DNA from: Bradyrhizobium sp. WSM1417
GTDB lineage: Bacteria; Pseudomonadota; Alphaproteobacteria; Rhizobiales; Xanthobacteraceae
DNA: 64,000 bases
Assembly (NCBI RefSeq): GCF_000515415.1
Contig: NZ_KI911783.1
Coordinates: forward strand, 5,257,831-5,321,830
Direction: 5' to 3'
The notes below the pieces were generated by a model. The model searched no databases. It was not told the DNA's origin and saw only the letters and a program-made list of their open reading frames with translations. Positions 55,049-63,379 of the stretch are shown here, piece by piece. Positions within the stretch are counted from its first letter, which is position 1. Each line of letters starts with the position of its first letter. The position numbers and the translations under genes were made by a program.

Positions 55049-56182
55049 GTGACCATTCCCGCAGATGAACGACCCCGGACCCGCACCGATCTGGCCTGGT
55101 CGATCTCGGTCGGGGGCATCGGCATCGTGCTGTTCACGGCAATGCTGGTCTTCACCTGGTATTTTGCCGCTACCCTGCTTCTGATCTTCACCGGCATGCT
55201 GCTCGGCGTCGGTCTCAACGCGCTGACCAACGCGCTTGGCCGCCGGGTGCATCTGCCGCACGCGGTCCGGCTCGCGATCGTCTGTGCCGCGCTGGCCGTG
55301 ATGCTCGCAGGCGTGGCCTATCTCGGCGGCGCCACCATTGCCGAGCAGGCATCCCTGCTGAGCAAGACGATCAAGTCGCAGATCACCAACGTGCGGTCCT
55401 TCCTAGAAAACCATGGGATCGACACCAGCTTCTTCGATCTCGGCAACGCTGCACCGGCTGCGTCCACCGATGCGACGCCGGCGCCCGCGGCGACCCCGGG
55501 CTCGCACGGCGGATTGCCGGGCGCAGGCGCGCTGGCCTCGAGCGGCGGCGCAATCGTGAGCCAGACCTTCAAGCTGCTGCTCGGCACCATCAGCGCGGTC
55601 GGCAACATCTTCATCGTGCTGTTCCTGGGGCTCGCCTTCGCCGCCCAGCCCGCCGTCTATCACGACGGCCTGTTGTTTCTCGCGCCGGCCAGGCATCGCG
55701 CCCGCATCACCCTCATCATCGACGGCATCGGCGAGACGCTGGAGCGCTGGCTGATCGCGCAGATCGTCGTGATGCTTGCGGTCGGCGTGGTGACCTGGAT
55801 CGGGCTCGTCCTCATCGGCATTCCCGGCTCGTTCATCCTGGGGATCCAGGCAGGCCTGCTCGCCTTCATCCCGACCGTCGGCGCCATCATCGCCGGCGTC
55901 GTGGTCGTGCTGGCGAGCCTCGCCTCGGGATGGATTCCGGCGCTGTCGGCCTTTCTCCTCTTCATGGGCGTGCACGCCATGGAGAGCTATGTGCTGACGC
56001 CGATCCTGCAGCGGCAGGCACTGGACATTCCGCCGGCCACGCTGTTCGCGTTCCAGATCCTGCTCGGCGTCGTGTTCGGAATCTGGGGCCTGGCGCTGGC
56101 GCTGCCACTGGTCGCCATCGCCAAGGTCGTGATCGACCACTTCAAGACGTATGAAGCGCCGCCTCTGGCTGAGGCGGCCTGA
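55049..56182 (+). CDS. AI-2E family transporter (PerM-like permease)
   Basis: 377 residues from GTG at 55049 with AAGGA upstream. About eight membrane helices. The family core is GLVLIGIPGSFILGIQAGLL, FIPTVGAIIAGVVVVLASLA and SYVLTPILQRQALDIPPATL. A Pro/Ala-rich periplasmic segment (about residues 138-165) is unusual in length. Members export signals or ions; the substrate here is unknown. Confidence 0.9.
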   Translation: MTIPADERPRTRTDLAWSISVGGIGIVLFTAMLVFTWYFAATLLLIFTGMLLGVGLNALTNALGRRVHLPHAVRLAIVCAALAVMLAGVAYLGGATIAEQASLLSKTIKSQITNVRSFLENHGIDTSFFDLGNAAPAASTDATPAPAATPGSHGGLPGAGALASSGGAIVSQTFKLLLGTISAVGNIFIVLFLGLAFAAQPAVYHDGLLFLAPARHRARITLIIDGIGETLERWLIAQIVVMLAVGVVTWIGLVLIGIPGSFILGIQAGLLAFIPTVGAIIAGVVVVLASLASGWIPALSAFLLFMGVHAMESYVLTPILQRQALDIPPATLFAFQILLGVVFGIWGLALALPLVAIAKVVIDHFKTYEAPPLAEAA

Positions 56183-56188
56183 GCCGCC

Positions 56189-56485
56189 TCAGGTGGTGAG
56201 CACGGTTTCGGTGTGCTCGACCTCGGGAGGTGCCGCAAAATACTGGCCGACGAGGCCGCGCCATTCGGTGAAATTCTCGGAGCCGCGGAAATCGACGGTG
56301 TGGTTCTCGAGCGTCTCCCACTTCACCATCAGACGATAACGCTGCGGCTTCTCGATCGACTTGTGCAGCTCGAAACCATGGAAACCCTTGGAGCGGCCGA
56401 AAGCGGCCTTGGCCTTGGCGACGGCGGCCTCAAAGTCCTTCTCGCTGCCCGGCTTGACGTCGATTTGCGCGATCTCGGTGATCAT
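56189..56485 (-). CDS. antibiotic biosynthesis monooxygenase-domain protein
   Basis: 98 residues from ATG at 56485 (MITEIAQIDVKPGSEKDFEA). Ferredoxin-like ABM fold: AVAKAKAAFGRSKGFHGFEL, YRLMVKWETLENHTVDFRGS and ENFTEWRGLVGQYF. Many members are small heme- or quinone-handling proteins; no specific role can be given. Convergent with the AI-2E permease gene. Confidence 0.88.
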   Translation of the reverse strand: MITEIAQIDVKPGSEKDFEAAVAKAKAAFGRSKGFHGFELHKSIEKPQRYRLMVKWETLENHTVDFRGSENFTEWRGLVGQYFAAPPEVEHTETVLTT

Positions 56486-56534
56486 CTGTTTCCACCCATT
56501 TTGTTCGATGGGCGTGTCTAGCGCAGCCCGCGAC

Positions 56535-56560
56535 AAAGAAAAAGGCGCCGAAACGGCGCC
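56535..56560 (-). terminator. Rho-independent terminator
   Basis: GGCGCCG / CGGCGCC with an AAA loop; on the minus strand it is followed by TTTTTCTTT. It ends the small membrane-protein gene upstream on that strand. Confidence 0.85.
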
Positions 56561-56586
56561 CTGCCCGGTCCAAAAATGCAGATCAC

Positions 56587-56823
56587 TCAGGCGAGCAGCA
56601 AAACGGTGCCCGCCACCATCAGCGCACAACCGGCGAACAGCGCGAGCGGCCAGTAGCTGCGGCCTTGCGTGTAACGCCCCTGGGCGCGGCGCTCGGTGAT
56701 CAGCGCGCTCTCGTATTCGTCCGCGGTCGAGAACAGGCAGGCGAAGCCGCCGCGTGCCGAAGTCGCCGCGGCTTCGAGCGACATCAGGGCGGTCTGCGGG
56801 TTCTGTCGACGGATCGATTCCAT
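56587..56823 (-). CDS. small membrane protein
   Basis: 78 residues: a soluble N-terminal half (SIRRQNPQTALMSLEAAATS, DEYESALITERRAQGR) and one C-terminal helix (WPLALFAGCALMVAGTVLLL). Followed by a clear terminator on the same strand. No known family. Confidence 0.65.
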   Translation of the reverse strand: MESIRRQNPQTALMSLEAAATSARGGFACLFSTADEYESALITERRAQGRYTQGRSYWPLALFAGCALMVAGTVLLLA

Positions 56824-56880
56824 GACCGCAATGGTAGGAATCGAATGGTAAACAGGGGATTACCGCAAAACCTCCTTTGC

Positions 56881-58101
56881 CTAGGCTGTCGCCGTCTGCG
56901 CCTTGGACACGCCGATCCGCGCGGCGCTCTGGCGGCGCCAGTTCTCCAGCGACAGCGGCAGCTCCTCCGCCGCCTCGACGCGGTTACGGCCGCCGCGCTT
57001 GGCCTGGTAGAGCGCCGTGTCGGCCGAGGCCAGCAGCACTTCGAGCTCGGTGCCGGCCGGACCGCCGGCGACGCCGATGCTGACGGTGGTGTCGACCGGG
57101 CCCTCGTCGACGACGACGCCGGAGGTCTCGAAGGCCTCACGCACGCGCTCGGCGACCAGCACGCCCTCCTCGAGCGAACACGGCAGCAGGGCGGCGAACT
57201 CCTCGCCGCCGATGCGACCCGACATGTCGCTGATGCGCAGATTGCTGACGACGACGGTCGAGAACAGTTTCAGCATCTCGTCGCCGGCGGGATGGCCGAA
57301 GCGGTCGTTGATCGACTTGAAATGATCGATGTCGAAGATCATCACGGTCACGGGACGGCCGGCCTTGGCCTCGCGCTCGATCACGCGTCCGCAGGCTTCC
57401 GAGAAGCCGCGGCGATTGAGCATGCCGGTCAGCGGATCGGTGGACGCGGCGGTCCGGTGCGCGGTGACCGTGCGCTCGGACACCAGCATGAAGATCACGA
57501 ACACGGTGCCGACGGCATAGAGCACGAGTTCGACCGCGAACACGGTGACCCAGATGCTGGTGGAGAAGCCGGCATCGTTCGGGCGCAGGAAGCTGCCGAG
57601 CAGGATCGGCAGCATCAAGACGCAGCCGTGCATCACCGGCACCACGAAGGCCGGCCAGCGCCGTTGCAGGCTCTTGCGCCGCTCGACCCAGAGCTCGCTC
57701 GCCGTCAGCGCCGCATAGACCGAGACGATGCCGGCGCCGACGATCATGCGCAGCATGGATGCGGCGGGATCGAGCAGCGTGGCGGCAGCGGTCCAGGCGA
57801 GCGCGCCGACCAGGAGACCCGGCCAGTTCGGCTTGCGACCATGAAAGACGCGCGCCGCATTCCACACCATGCCGCAGGCGACGAAGCCGACTGCGTTCAG
57901 CGCAAGGTAAAGATGCGGGCCCAGTCTGTCGCCGGCCGCCGTCCAGAGCGCGACCGATGCGGCGCCGAGGAGATACGCAGTGCCCCACCATTTCAGCGCA
58001 GCGCTGTTCTCCTGCCTTCCGAAAAATACCATCATGGCGCCGAGCAGTGCGGCAACCATGGTGGCGACCAAATAGAGCGTGATGCTATCGAGCGACATCA
58101 T
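56881..58101 (-). CDS. membrane-anchored diguanylate cyclase (GGDEF)
   Basis: 406 residues. About six to seven N-terminal hydrophobic helices (residues 1-205) form a membrane sensor. The catalytic domain starts at DPLTGMLNRRGF, has MIFDIDHFKSINDRFGHPAGD for metal and nucleotide binding, and the active-site loop GRIGGEEFAALL (GGEEF). It makes cyclic di-GMP. No RxxD inhibitory site is obvious before the loop. Stands alone. Confidence 0.94.
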   Translation of the reverse strand: MMSLDSITLYLVATMVAALLGAMMVFFGRQENSAALKWWGTAYLLGAASVALWTAAGDRLGPHLYLALNAVGFVACGMVWNAARVFHGRKPNWPGLLVGALAWTAAATLLDPAASMLRMIVGAGIVSVYAALTASELWVERRKSLQRRWPAFVVPVMHGCVLMLPILLGSFLRPNDAGFSTSIWVTVFAVELVLYAVGTVFVIFMLVSERTVTAHRTAASTDPLTGMLNRRGFSEACGRVIEREAKAGRPVTVMIFDIDHFKSINDRFGHPAGDEMLKLFSTVVVSNLRISDMSGRIGGEEFAALLPCSLEEGVLVAERVREAFETSGVVVDEGPVDTTVSIGVAGGPAGTELEVLLASADTALYQAKRGGRNRVEAAEELPLSLENWRRQSAARIGVSKAQTATA

Positions 58102-58257
58102 GTCGGCCCCCTTCTAGACATAGCAGTTACGCGATCGGCTCAGCCGATTTGCGCGCCCTTCCAAATGCGACGCTATGTCCAGCGGGTTCCATTCAGGTTT
58201 TCATGCGAGCCCAAGTTTTCAGGAAACACGCCATCAATTTGCATACAAACGAACAGC

Positions 58258-58287
58258 AAAAAGGGCGCTGAAATCAGCGCCCTTTTG
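58258..58287 (-). terminator. terminator of the rplM-rpsI operon
   Basis: AAAAGGGCGCTGA pairs with TCAGCGCCCTTTT; on the minus strand it runs into TTTTTGC. It lies 44 bp after the rpsI stop. Confidence 0.88.
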
Positions 58288-58330
58288 CATCTCATTGAAG
58301 CCGCTTTCGCGGCGAATGCGACCGAAGCGA

Positions 58331-58810
58331 TTAACGCTTCGAGAACTGGAAGGACCGGCGGGCCTTGGCCTTGCCGTACTTCTTGCGCTCGACCACGCGG
58401 GAGTCGCGAGTGAGGAAGCCGCCCTTCTTGAGCACGGTACGCAGCTCCGGCTCGAAATAGGTCAGCGCCTTGGAGATGCCGTGACGGACGGCACCGGCCT
58501 GGCCGGACAGACCGCCGCCGGCGACGGTGCAGATCACGTCATACTGGCCTGACCGCGCGGCCACGGAGAACGGCTGCTCGATCATCATGCGCAGCACGGG
58601 ACGGGCGAAATAGACCTCGACCTCGCGCGCGTTGACCGTGACCTTGCCGGCGCCCGGCTTGATCCAGACGCGGGCGACCGCGTCCTTGCGCTTGCCGGTG
58701 GCATAGGCGCGGTTGAACTTGTCGACCTTCTTCTCGTGCTTGGGCGCGTCGGGTGCCGCCGCTGTCTTGAGCTGCGAGAGCTGGTCGAGCGACTGGATGG
58801 ATTCGGCCAT
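58331..58810 (-). CDS. rpsI: 30S ribosomal protein S9
   Basis: 159 residues, with an N-terminal extension of about 30 residues common in alphaproteobacteria before the S9 fold. Signatures: [40 protein letters not shown] and the basic C-terminus [11 protein letters not shown] that reaches the P-site tRNA. One base after rplM, same operon. Confidence 0.98.
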   Translation of the reverse strand: MAESIQSLDQLSQLKTAAAPDAPKHEKKVDKFNRAYATGKRKDAVARVWIKPGAGKVTVNAREVEVYFARPVLRMMIEQPFSVAARSGQYDVICTVAGGGLSGQAGAVRHGISKALTYFEPELRTVLKKGGFLTRDSRVVERKKYGKAKARRSFQFSKR

Positions 58811-58811
58811 G

Positions 58812-59276
58812 TTATGCGGCCCTCGTGTTCTTGCGGTTCAACTTGGCGATGTCGATCTTCTCGGGCGTCTGGGCCTCGTGCGGATGATCGGCGCCACCAT
58901 AGACGCGGAGGTTGCCCATCTGGACGCGACCGAGCGGGCCACGCGGGATCATGCGCTCGACGGCCTTCTCGAGCACGCGCTCGGGATGCTTGCCCTCGAG
59001 GATCTGGCGCGCGGTGCGCTCCTTGACGTGACCGACATAGCCGGTGTGCTTGTAATAGGTCTTCTGCTCGCGCTTGCGGCCGGTGAGAACCGCATGCTGC
59101 GCGTTGATGATGATGATGTTGTCGCCGCAATCAACGTGCGGAGTGTAGGTCGGGAGGTGCTTGCCGCGCAGGCGCATGGCGACGATGGTGGCGAGACGGC
59201 CGACGACCAGACCCTTGGCGTCGATCAGTACCCACTTCTTCGTCACCTCAGCCGGCTTTGCCGAAAAGGTTTTCAT
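58812..59276 (-). CDS. rplM: 50S ribosomal protein L13
   Basis: 154 residues from ATG at 59276 ([20 protein letters not shown]). The frame extends to 59315, but that part is not in the family. Signatures [20 protein letters not shown] and [20 protein letters not shown], then [20 protein letters not shown] are complete. First gene of the rplM-rpsI operon. Confidence 0.98.
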   Translation of the reverse strand: MKTFSAKPAEVTKKWVLIDAKGLVVGRLATIVAMRLRGKHLPTYTPHVDCGDNIIIINAQHAVLTGRKREQKTYYKHTGYVGHVKERTARQILEGKHPERVLEKAVERMIPRGPLGRVQMGNLRVYGGADHPHEAQTPEKIDIAKLNRKNTRAA

Positions 59277-59434
59277 GTCAGAGTTTCCGTGAACGGGGAG
59301 CATCGGCGCGAACACCGCACCGGACTGGGCGGATTTCTAGAGAACAGGGGCGCCGTGGTCAATGCCCAAAGGCGGAATTTACCTGTTCAATATCAGTAGC
59401 TTAGAAATATGGTATCGAGATACCTGCGAAAAGC

Positions 59435-59863
59435 TCAAGCGTTTGGAATGGAATAGGTCGAGGTGACATGCGCAATCGGATCGGGCGAGGTACCGGACAA
59501 CAGCTTCACCTCGCCGACCGCGAGGCGCTTGCCGAGCTTGAGCAGCCGCGCCTCTGCCAGCACGTCCTGCCCGGGCTGCCCCTTGCGCAGGAAGTTGATG
59601 TTGAGATTGGTTGTCACCGCGAGCCCGATCGGCCCGATCGCCGACAACAGCACCACGTACATCGCGAAATCGGCGAGTGCCATCAGGGTCGGGCCGGACA
59701 CGGTTCCGCCCGGCCGCAGCATCTTTTCGCTATAGCGCTGACGCAAAAGGCAGGCCTGACCGTCCGCGCTCTCGATCGTGATGTCGTCGCCGCTGAAGGC
59801 CTGGGGAAACTCGTTGCGGAGGAACTGCTCAAGCTCCGCCACGCTCATTTTCGCTAACGCCAT
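59435..59863 (-). CDS. PaaI-type hotdog-fold thioesterase
   Basis: 142 residues from ATG at 59863 (MALAKMSVAELEQFLRNEFP) after GAGGGG. Hotdog signatures: LRPGGTVSGPTLMALADFAM (Asp in the helix) and NINFLRKGQPGQDVLAEARL. It hydrolyses acyl-CoA thioesters, possibly aromatic. Divergent from an enoyl-CoA hydratase gene, so both may act in acyl-CoA metabolism. Confidence 0.88.
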   Translation of the reverse strand: MALAKMSVAELEQFLRNEFPQAFSGDDITIESADGQACLLRQRYSEKMLRPGGTVSGPTLMALADFAMYVVLLSAIGPIGLAVTTNLNINFLRKGQPGQDVLAEARLLKLGKRLAVGEVKLLSGTSPDPIAHVTSTYSIPNA

Positions 59864-59949
59864 GCTACCCCTCACCCTCGCTTCACGTCCCCTGTTACAT
59901 TAAGTTATCTGCGTCATCCAATCGCAATAATCCAACCGGAAACGCTTTG

Positions 59950-60774
59950 ATGTCCGTCCAGGCCGCCCGCGCCCCCTCCCCGCAACCACCGATCCTGCTG
60001 CGCGAGACCGTGGGCGCCATCGCGGTCCTGACCCTCAACCGCCCGGCCGCCCGCAACAGCCTGTCGGCGACGATGATCGCAAGCCTGGATGCCGAGCTCA
60101 ACGAGATCCGGGACGACAAGGCCATCCGCGGTGTCGTGATCGCGGCCAACGGTCCCGCCTTCTCCGCCGGCCACGACATGAAGGAGCTGACTGCGCGCCG
60201 CGCCGACCCGGATCGCGGCCGTGCCTTCTTCGCCGAGATGATGACCGCCTGCAGTGCGATGATGCAGGCGATCGTGCACCTGCCCAAGCCTGTGGTCGCA
60301 TCCGTCCAAGGCATCGCGACCGCCGCGGGTTGCCAGCTCGTGGCAAGCTGCGATCTCGCGATCGCCTCGGAAGCAGCACACTTCGCCACGCCCGGCGTCG
60401 ACATCGGCCTGTTCTGCTCGACGCCGATGGTGGCGCTGTCGCGCAACGTACCGCGCAAGCAGGCGATGGAGATGCTGCTGACGGGCGAGCCGATCCCGGC
60501 CGCACGCGCCCGCGAAATCGGGCTCGTCAATCGTGTCGTCGCCGCCGGCACCGAGCGCGCTGCCGCCATTGCGCTCGCCGAACAGGTCGCGCTGAAATCC
60601 GCCTATACCGTCAAGCTCGGCAAGGAGGCGTTCTACCGCCAGGCCGAGATGAGCCTTGCAGACGCCTATCGCTATGCGGCAGAGGTGATGACCGAGAACA
60701 TGATGGCGCGCGACGCCGAGGAAGGCATCGGCGCGTTCATCGAGAAGCGCACGCCGACATGGCGGGATGAGTAG
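59950..60774 (+). CDS. enoyl-CoA hydratase/isomerase family protein
   Basis: 274 residues from ATG at 59950. Crotonase-fold signatures: oxyanion-hole segments VVIAANGPAFSAGHDMKELT and VVASVQGIATAAGCQLVASC, then the assembly helix. The usual catalytic Glu pair (E..E) is not both visible: the first position lies in AAGCQLV, with Cys-Gln, so true hydratase activity is uncertain. A hydrolase or isomerase variant is possible. Confidence 0.88.
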   Translation: MSVQAARAPSPQPPILLRETVGAIAVLTLNRPAARNSLSATMIASLDAELNEIRDDKAIRGVVIAANGPAFSAGHDMKELTARRADPDRGRAFFAEMMTACSAMMQAIVHLPKPVVASVQGIATAAGCQLVASCDLAIASEAAHFATPGVDIGLFCSTPMVALSRNVPRKQAMEMLLTGEPIPAARAREIGLVNRVVAAGTERAAAIALAEQVALKSAYTVKLGKEAFYRQAEMSLADAYRYAAEVMTENMMARDAEEGIGAFIEKRTPTWRDE

Positions 60775-60779
60775 TCAAC

Positions 60780-60892
60780 TCCTCATCCTGAGGAGCCGCG
60801 GAACGCGGCGTCTCGAAGGATAGAGGCCCGACTGCGGCTTCATGGTTCGAGACGCGCGTGCCGCGCTCCTCACCATGAGGGTCAGAGAAAGA
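60780..60892. repeat. Bradyrhizobium-type intergenic palindromic repeat
   Basis: CTCCTCATCCTGAGGAG, a region with GCGTCTCGAAGGAT, then GGTTCGAGACGCGCG and CTCCTCACCATGAGG, forming nested inverted repeats (CTCGAA/TTCGAG, GGCGTCTCG/CGAGACGCG). This mosaic is the kind of short repeat scattered between genes in Bradyrhizobium and relatives. It fills most of the gap before the CoA-binding gene. Confidence 0.75.
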
Positions 60893-60897
60893 AGAAG

Positions 60898-61482
60898 ATG
60901 AACCACGACGCCTATCCCGACAATTACATCCGGGGCATCCTCAACAACGTGAAAACGATCGCGATGGTCGGCGCTTCGCCGGCCAACGTGCGGCCGAGCT
61001 ATTTCGCGTTCAAATATCTGGCCCAGCGCGGCTACGACATGATCCCGGTCAATCCCGGCCATGTCGGCAAGGAGCTGCTCGGAAAACCGTTCGTCGCCTC
61101 GCTGTCCGACATCGGCCGTCCCGTCGACATGATCGACATTTTCCGCAACTCCAGCCACATCATGCCGGTGGTCGAGGAAGCCCTCACGCTCGATCCGCTG
61201 CCGATGGTGATCTGGATGCAGTTGGGGGCCCGCGACGATGCGGCGGCGCTGAAGGCGGAATCGGTCGGTATCAAGGTGGTGATGAACCGCTGCCCGAAGA
61301 TCGAATATGGCCGCCTGTCGTCGGAGATCTCCTGGATGGGCGTCAATTCACGCACGCTGAGCTCCAAACGTGCCCCGGTGCCGACGCAGGGCATGCGGCT
61401 ATCCCTCAATCGGATGAGTGTCGGCGGCGGCGACACCGCGGCATCGGACCGCGCCGCCAAGAACAAGAGCGAGCAAAGCTGA
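60898..61482 (+). CDS. CoA-binding domain protein (YccU-like)
   Basis: 194 residues. The Rossmann-type CoA-binding fold shows KTIAMVGASPANVRPSYFAF, GYDMIPVNPGHVGKELLGKP, PVDMIDIFRNSSHIMPVVEE and GIKVVMNRCPKIEYGRL. YccU relatives bind CoA without a clear reaction. The last 40 residues (after SWMG) are low-complexity. Possibly co-expressed with the enoyl-CoA hydratase gene, though a repeat intervenes. Confidence 0.88.
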   Translation: MNHDAYPDNYIRGILNNVKTIAMVGASPANVRPSYFAFKYLAQRGYDMIPVNPGHVGKELLGKPFVASLSDIGRPVDMIDIFRNSSHIMPVVEEALTLDPLPMVIWMQLGARDDAAALKAESVGIKVVMNRCPKIEYGRLSSEISWMGVNSRTLSSKRAPVPTQGMRLSLNRMSVGGGDTAASDRAAKNKSEQS

Positions 61483-61620
61483 CGCAGTTGCAAAGGTTTC
61501 ATTTCGCGAACGCGACAATGCGTAGCACGATCGTTCCGATGTGAAGCCGCGTCTTGACGGCAGCCGCGGCGCCAATCAGCATGCCGCGCGATTTCAGACC
61601 ACGAGAACAGGACGCCCTCA

Positions 61621-62901
61621 ATGAGCGATCGCCTTCCGGGATTTTCGACCCTCGCCGTGCATGCCGGTGCACAGCCCGATCCCACCACCGGTGCGCGCGC
61701 GACTCCGATCTATCAAACGACGTCGTTCGTCTTCAACGACGCCGACCATGCCGCCTCCCTGTTCGGCCTGCAGGCGTTCGGCAACATCTATACCCGCATC
61801 GGCAATCCCACCAACGCCGTGCTGGAAGAGCGCGTCGCGGCGCTCGAAGGCGGCACGGCCGCGCTTGCGGTGGCCTCGGGCCATGCCGCGCAGGTCGTGG
61901 TGCTGCAGCAACTGCTCCAGCCGGGCGACGAGTTCATCGCCGCGCGAAAGCTCTATGGCGGCTCGATCAACCAGTTCACGCACGCGTTCAAGAGCTTCGG
62001 CTGGAACGTGGTGTGGGCCGATCCCGACGACATCGCGAGCTTCGAGCGCGCGGTGACGCCGCGCACCAAGGCGATCTTCATCGAGTCCATCGCCAATCCC
62101 GCCGGCAGCATCACCGACATCGAGGCGATCTCGACGGTGGCGCGCAAGGCGGGGGTCCCGCTCATCGTCGACAATACGCTGGCCTCGCCCTATCTGATCC
62201 GTCCCATCGATCACGGTGCCGACATCGTCGTGCACTCGCTGACGAAGTTTCTCGGCGGCCACGGCAATTCGATCGGCGGCATCATCGTCGACGCCGGCAC
62301 CTTCGACTGGTCGACCGGCGGCAAATATCCGATGCTCTCCGAGCCACGGCCCGAATATCACGGCATCCGGCTGCAGGAGACATTTGGCAATTTCGCCTTC
62401 GCGATCGCCTGCCGCGTGCTCGGCCTGCGCGACCTCGGACCGGCGCTGTCGCCGTTCAACGCCTTCATGATCCTCACCGGCATCGAGACATTGCCGCTGC
62501 GCATGCAGAAGCACTGCGACAATGCGAAAGCGGTTGCCGAATTCCTCGCCGGCCATCCGGCGGTGGCCGCGGTGAACTATGCCGGCCTTGCAAGCGACAA
62601 GTACAACCAGCTCGCGCGCAAATACGCTCCGAAGGGCGCCGGCGCCGTGTTCACCTTCAGCCTGAAGGGCGGCTACGATGCCGGCGTCAGCCTGGTGTCG
62701 AAGTTGCAGCTGTTCTCGCATCTGGCCAATGTCGGCGACACCCGCTCCCTGGTGATCCATCCGGCCTCGACCACGCACAGTCAGCTCGACGACGCTGCCA
62801 AGATCAAGTCCGGCGCCGGCCCCGACGTGGTGCGGCTCTCGATCGGCATCGAGGACAAGGAAGATTTGATCGCCGATCTGGAACAGGCGCTGGGCGCGTA
62901 G
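61621..62901 (+). CDS. metY: O-acetylhomoserine sulfhydrylase
   Basis: 426 residues, the usual length for the Cys/Met-metabolism PLP enzymes of the MetY group. Signatures: GRxNP-like YTRIGNPTNAVLEERVAALE near the start, PLIVDNTLASPYLIRPIDHG (PLP-contacting Asp) and the Schiff-base lysine in VVHSLTKFLGGHGNSIGG. It condenses O-acetylhomoserine with sulfide to homocysteine. I looked for a SAM-II riboswitch in the upstream 138 bp and did not find a convincing match. Confidence 0.95.
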   Translation: MSDRLPGFSTLAVHAGAQPDPTTGARATPIYQTTSFVFNDADHAASLFGLQAFGNIYTRIGNPTNAVLEERVAALEGGTAALAVASGHAAQVVVLQQLLQPGDEFIAARKLYGGSINQFTHAFKSFGWNVVWADPDDIASFERAVTPRTKAIFIESIANPAGSITDIEAISTVARKAGVPLIVDNTLASPYLIRPIDHGADIVVHSLTKFLGGHGNSIGGIIVDAGTFDWSTGGKYPMLSEPRPEYHGIRLQETFGNFAFAIACRVLGLRDLGPALSPFNAFMILTGIETLPLRMQKHCDNAKAVAEFLAGHPAVAAVNYAGLASDKYNQLARKYAPKGAGAVFTFSLKGGYDAGVSLVSKLQLFSHLANVGDTRSLVIHPASTTHSQLDDAAKIKSGAGPDVVRLSIGIEDKEDLIADLEQALGA

Positions 62902-63021
62902 CTGTCCTGGACCATCCGGGGCGCTTCGGTGTGCCCCGGAAGTCCGGCTCCAGTTAACAGTCATTAACCATATCTGCCGCATACATCGTCACTGGATCGC
63001 CTTTTTGATTCGGAGCCGACG

Positions 63022-63366
63022 ATGCTGCGCTGGATGGTGCCTGCCCTTACGGCGATGCTGACGGTCTCAGCTGCGATTGCTGCCGATTTGCCGGCCACGC
63101 CCAAGCGGCGGGCCGCCGTTCCGTCACGGGAGCCGCCGCAGGTCTATGTCGAGACGGATCCGGATGCGCTGATCTCGCCGGCCTATGGCATCGGCAGCTA
63201 CATCCGCAATTTGCCGGGGACCCCACTGCTGCCGGGCTCGCACACGCTGCCGGGCTATTACGGCCGCCCCTGGGATTACGATTACCAGGGCGCGTATTAC
63301 GGCGGGAAGCAGGTCGATTATTTCTGGCGCCTGCCCTATTCGTGCGGCATCTACGGCTATTGCTGA
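63022..63366 (+). CDS. small exported hypothetical protein
   Basis: 114 residues with a clean signal peptide (MLRWMVPALTAMLTVSAAIA, cleavage before ADLPAT). The mature part is basic and then rich in Gly, Tyr and Pro (PGYYGRPWDYDYQGAYYGGK), with two Cys at the end (YSCGIYGYC) that may form a disulfide. Likely periplasmic or surface; function unknown. Confidence 0.75.
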   Translation: MLRWMVPALTAMLTVSAAIAADLPATPKRRAAVPSREPPQVYVETDPDALISPAYGIGSYIRNLPGTPLLPGSHTLPGYYGRPWDYDYQGAYYGGKQVDYFWRLPYSCGIYGYC

Positions 63367-63379
63367 AGAAGAGATCCGA

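Noticed and set aside
61483..61620. SAM-II-type riboswitch upstream of metY
   Set aside because: I looked for the conserved pseudoknot segments and found no convincing match; a covariance-model search would decide.
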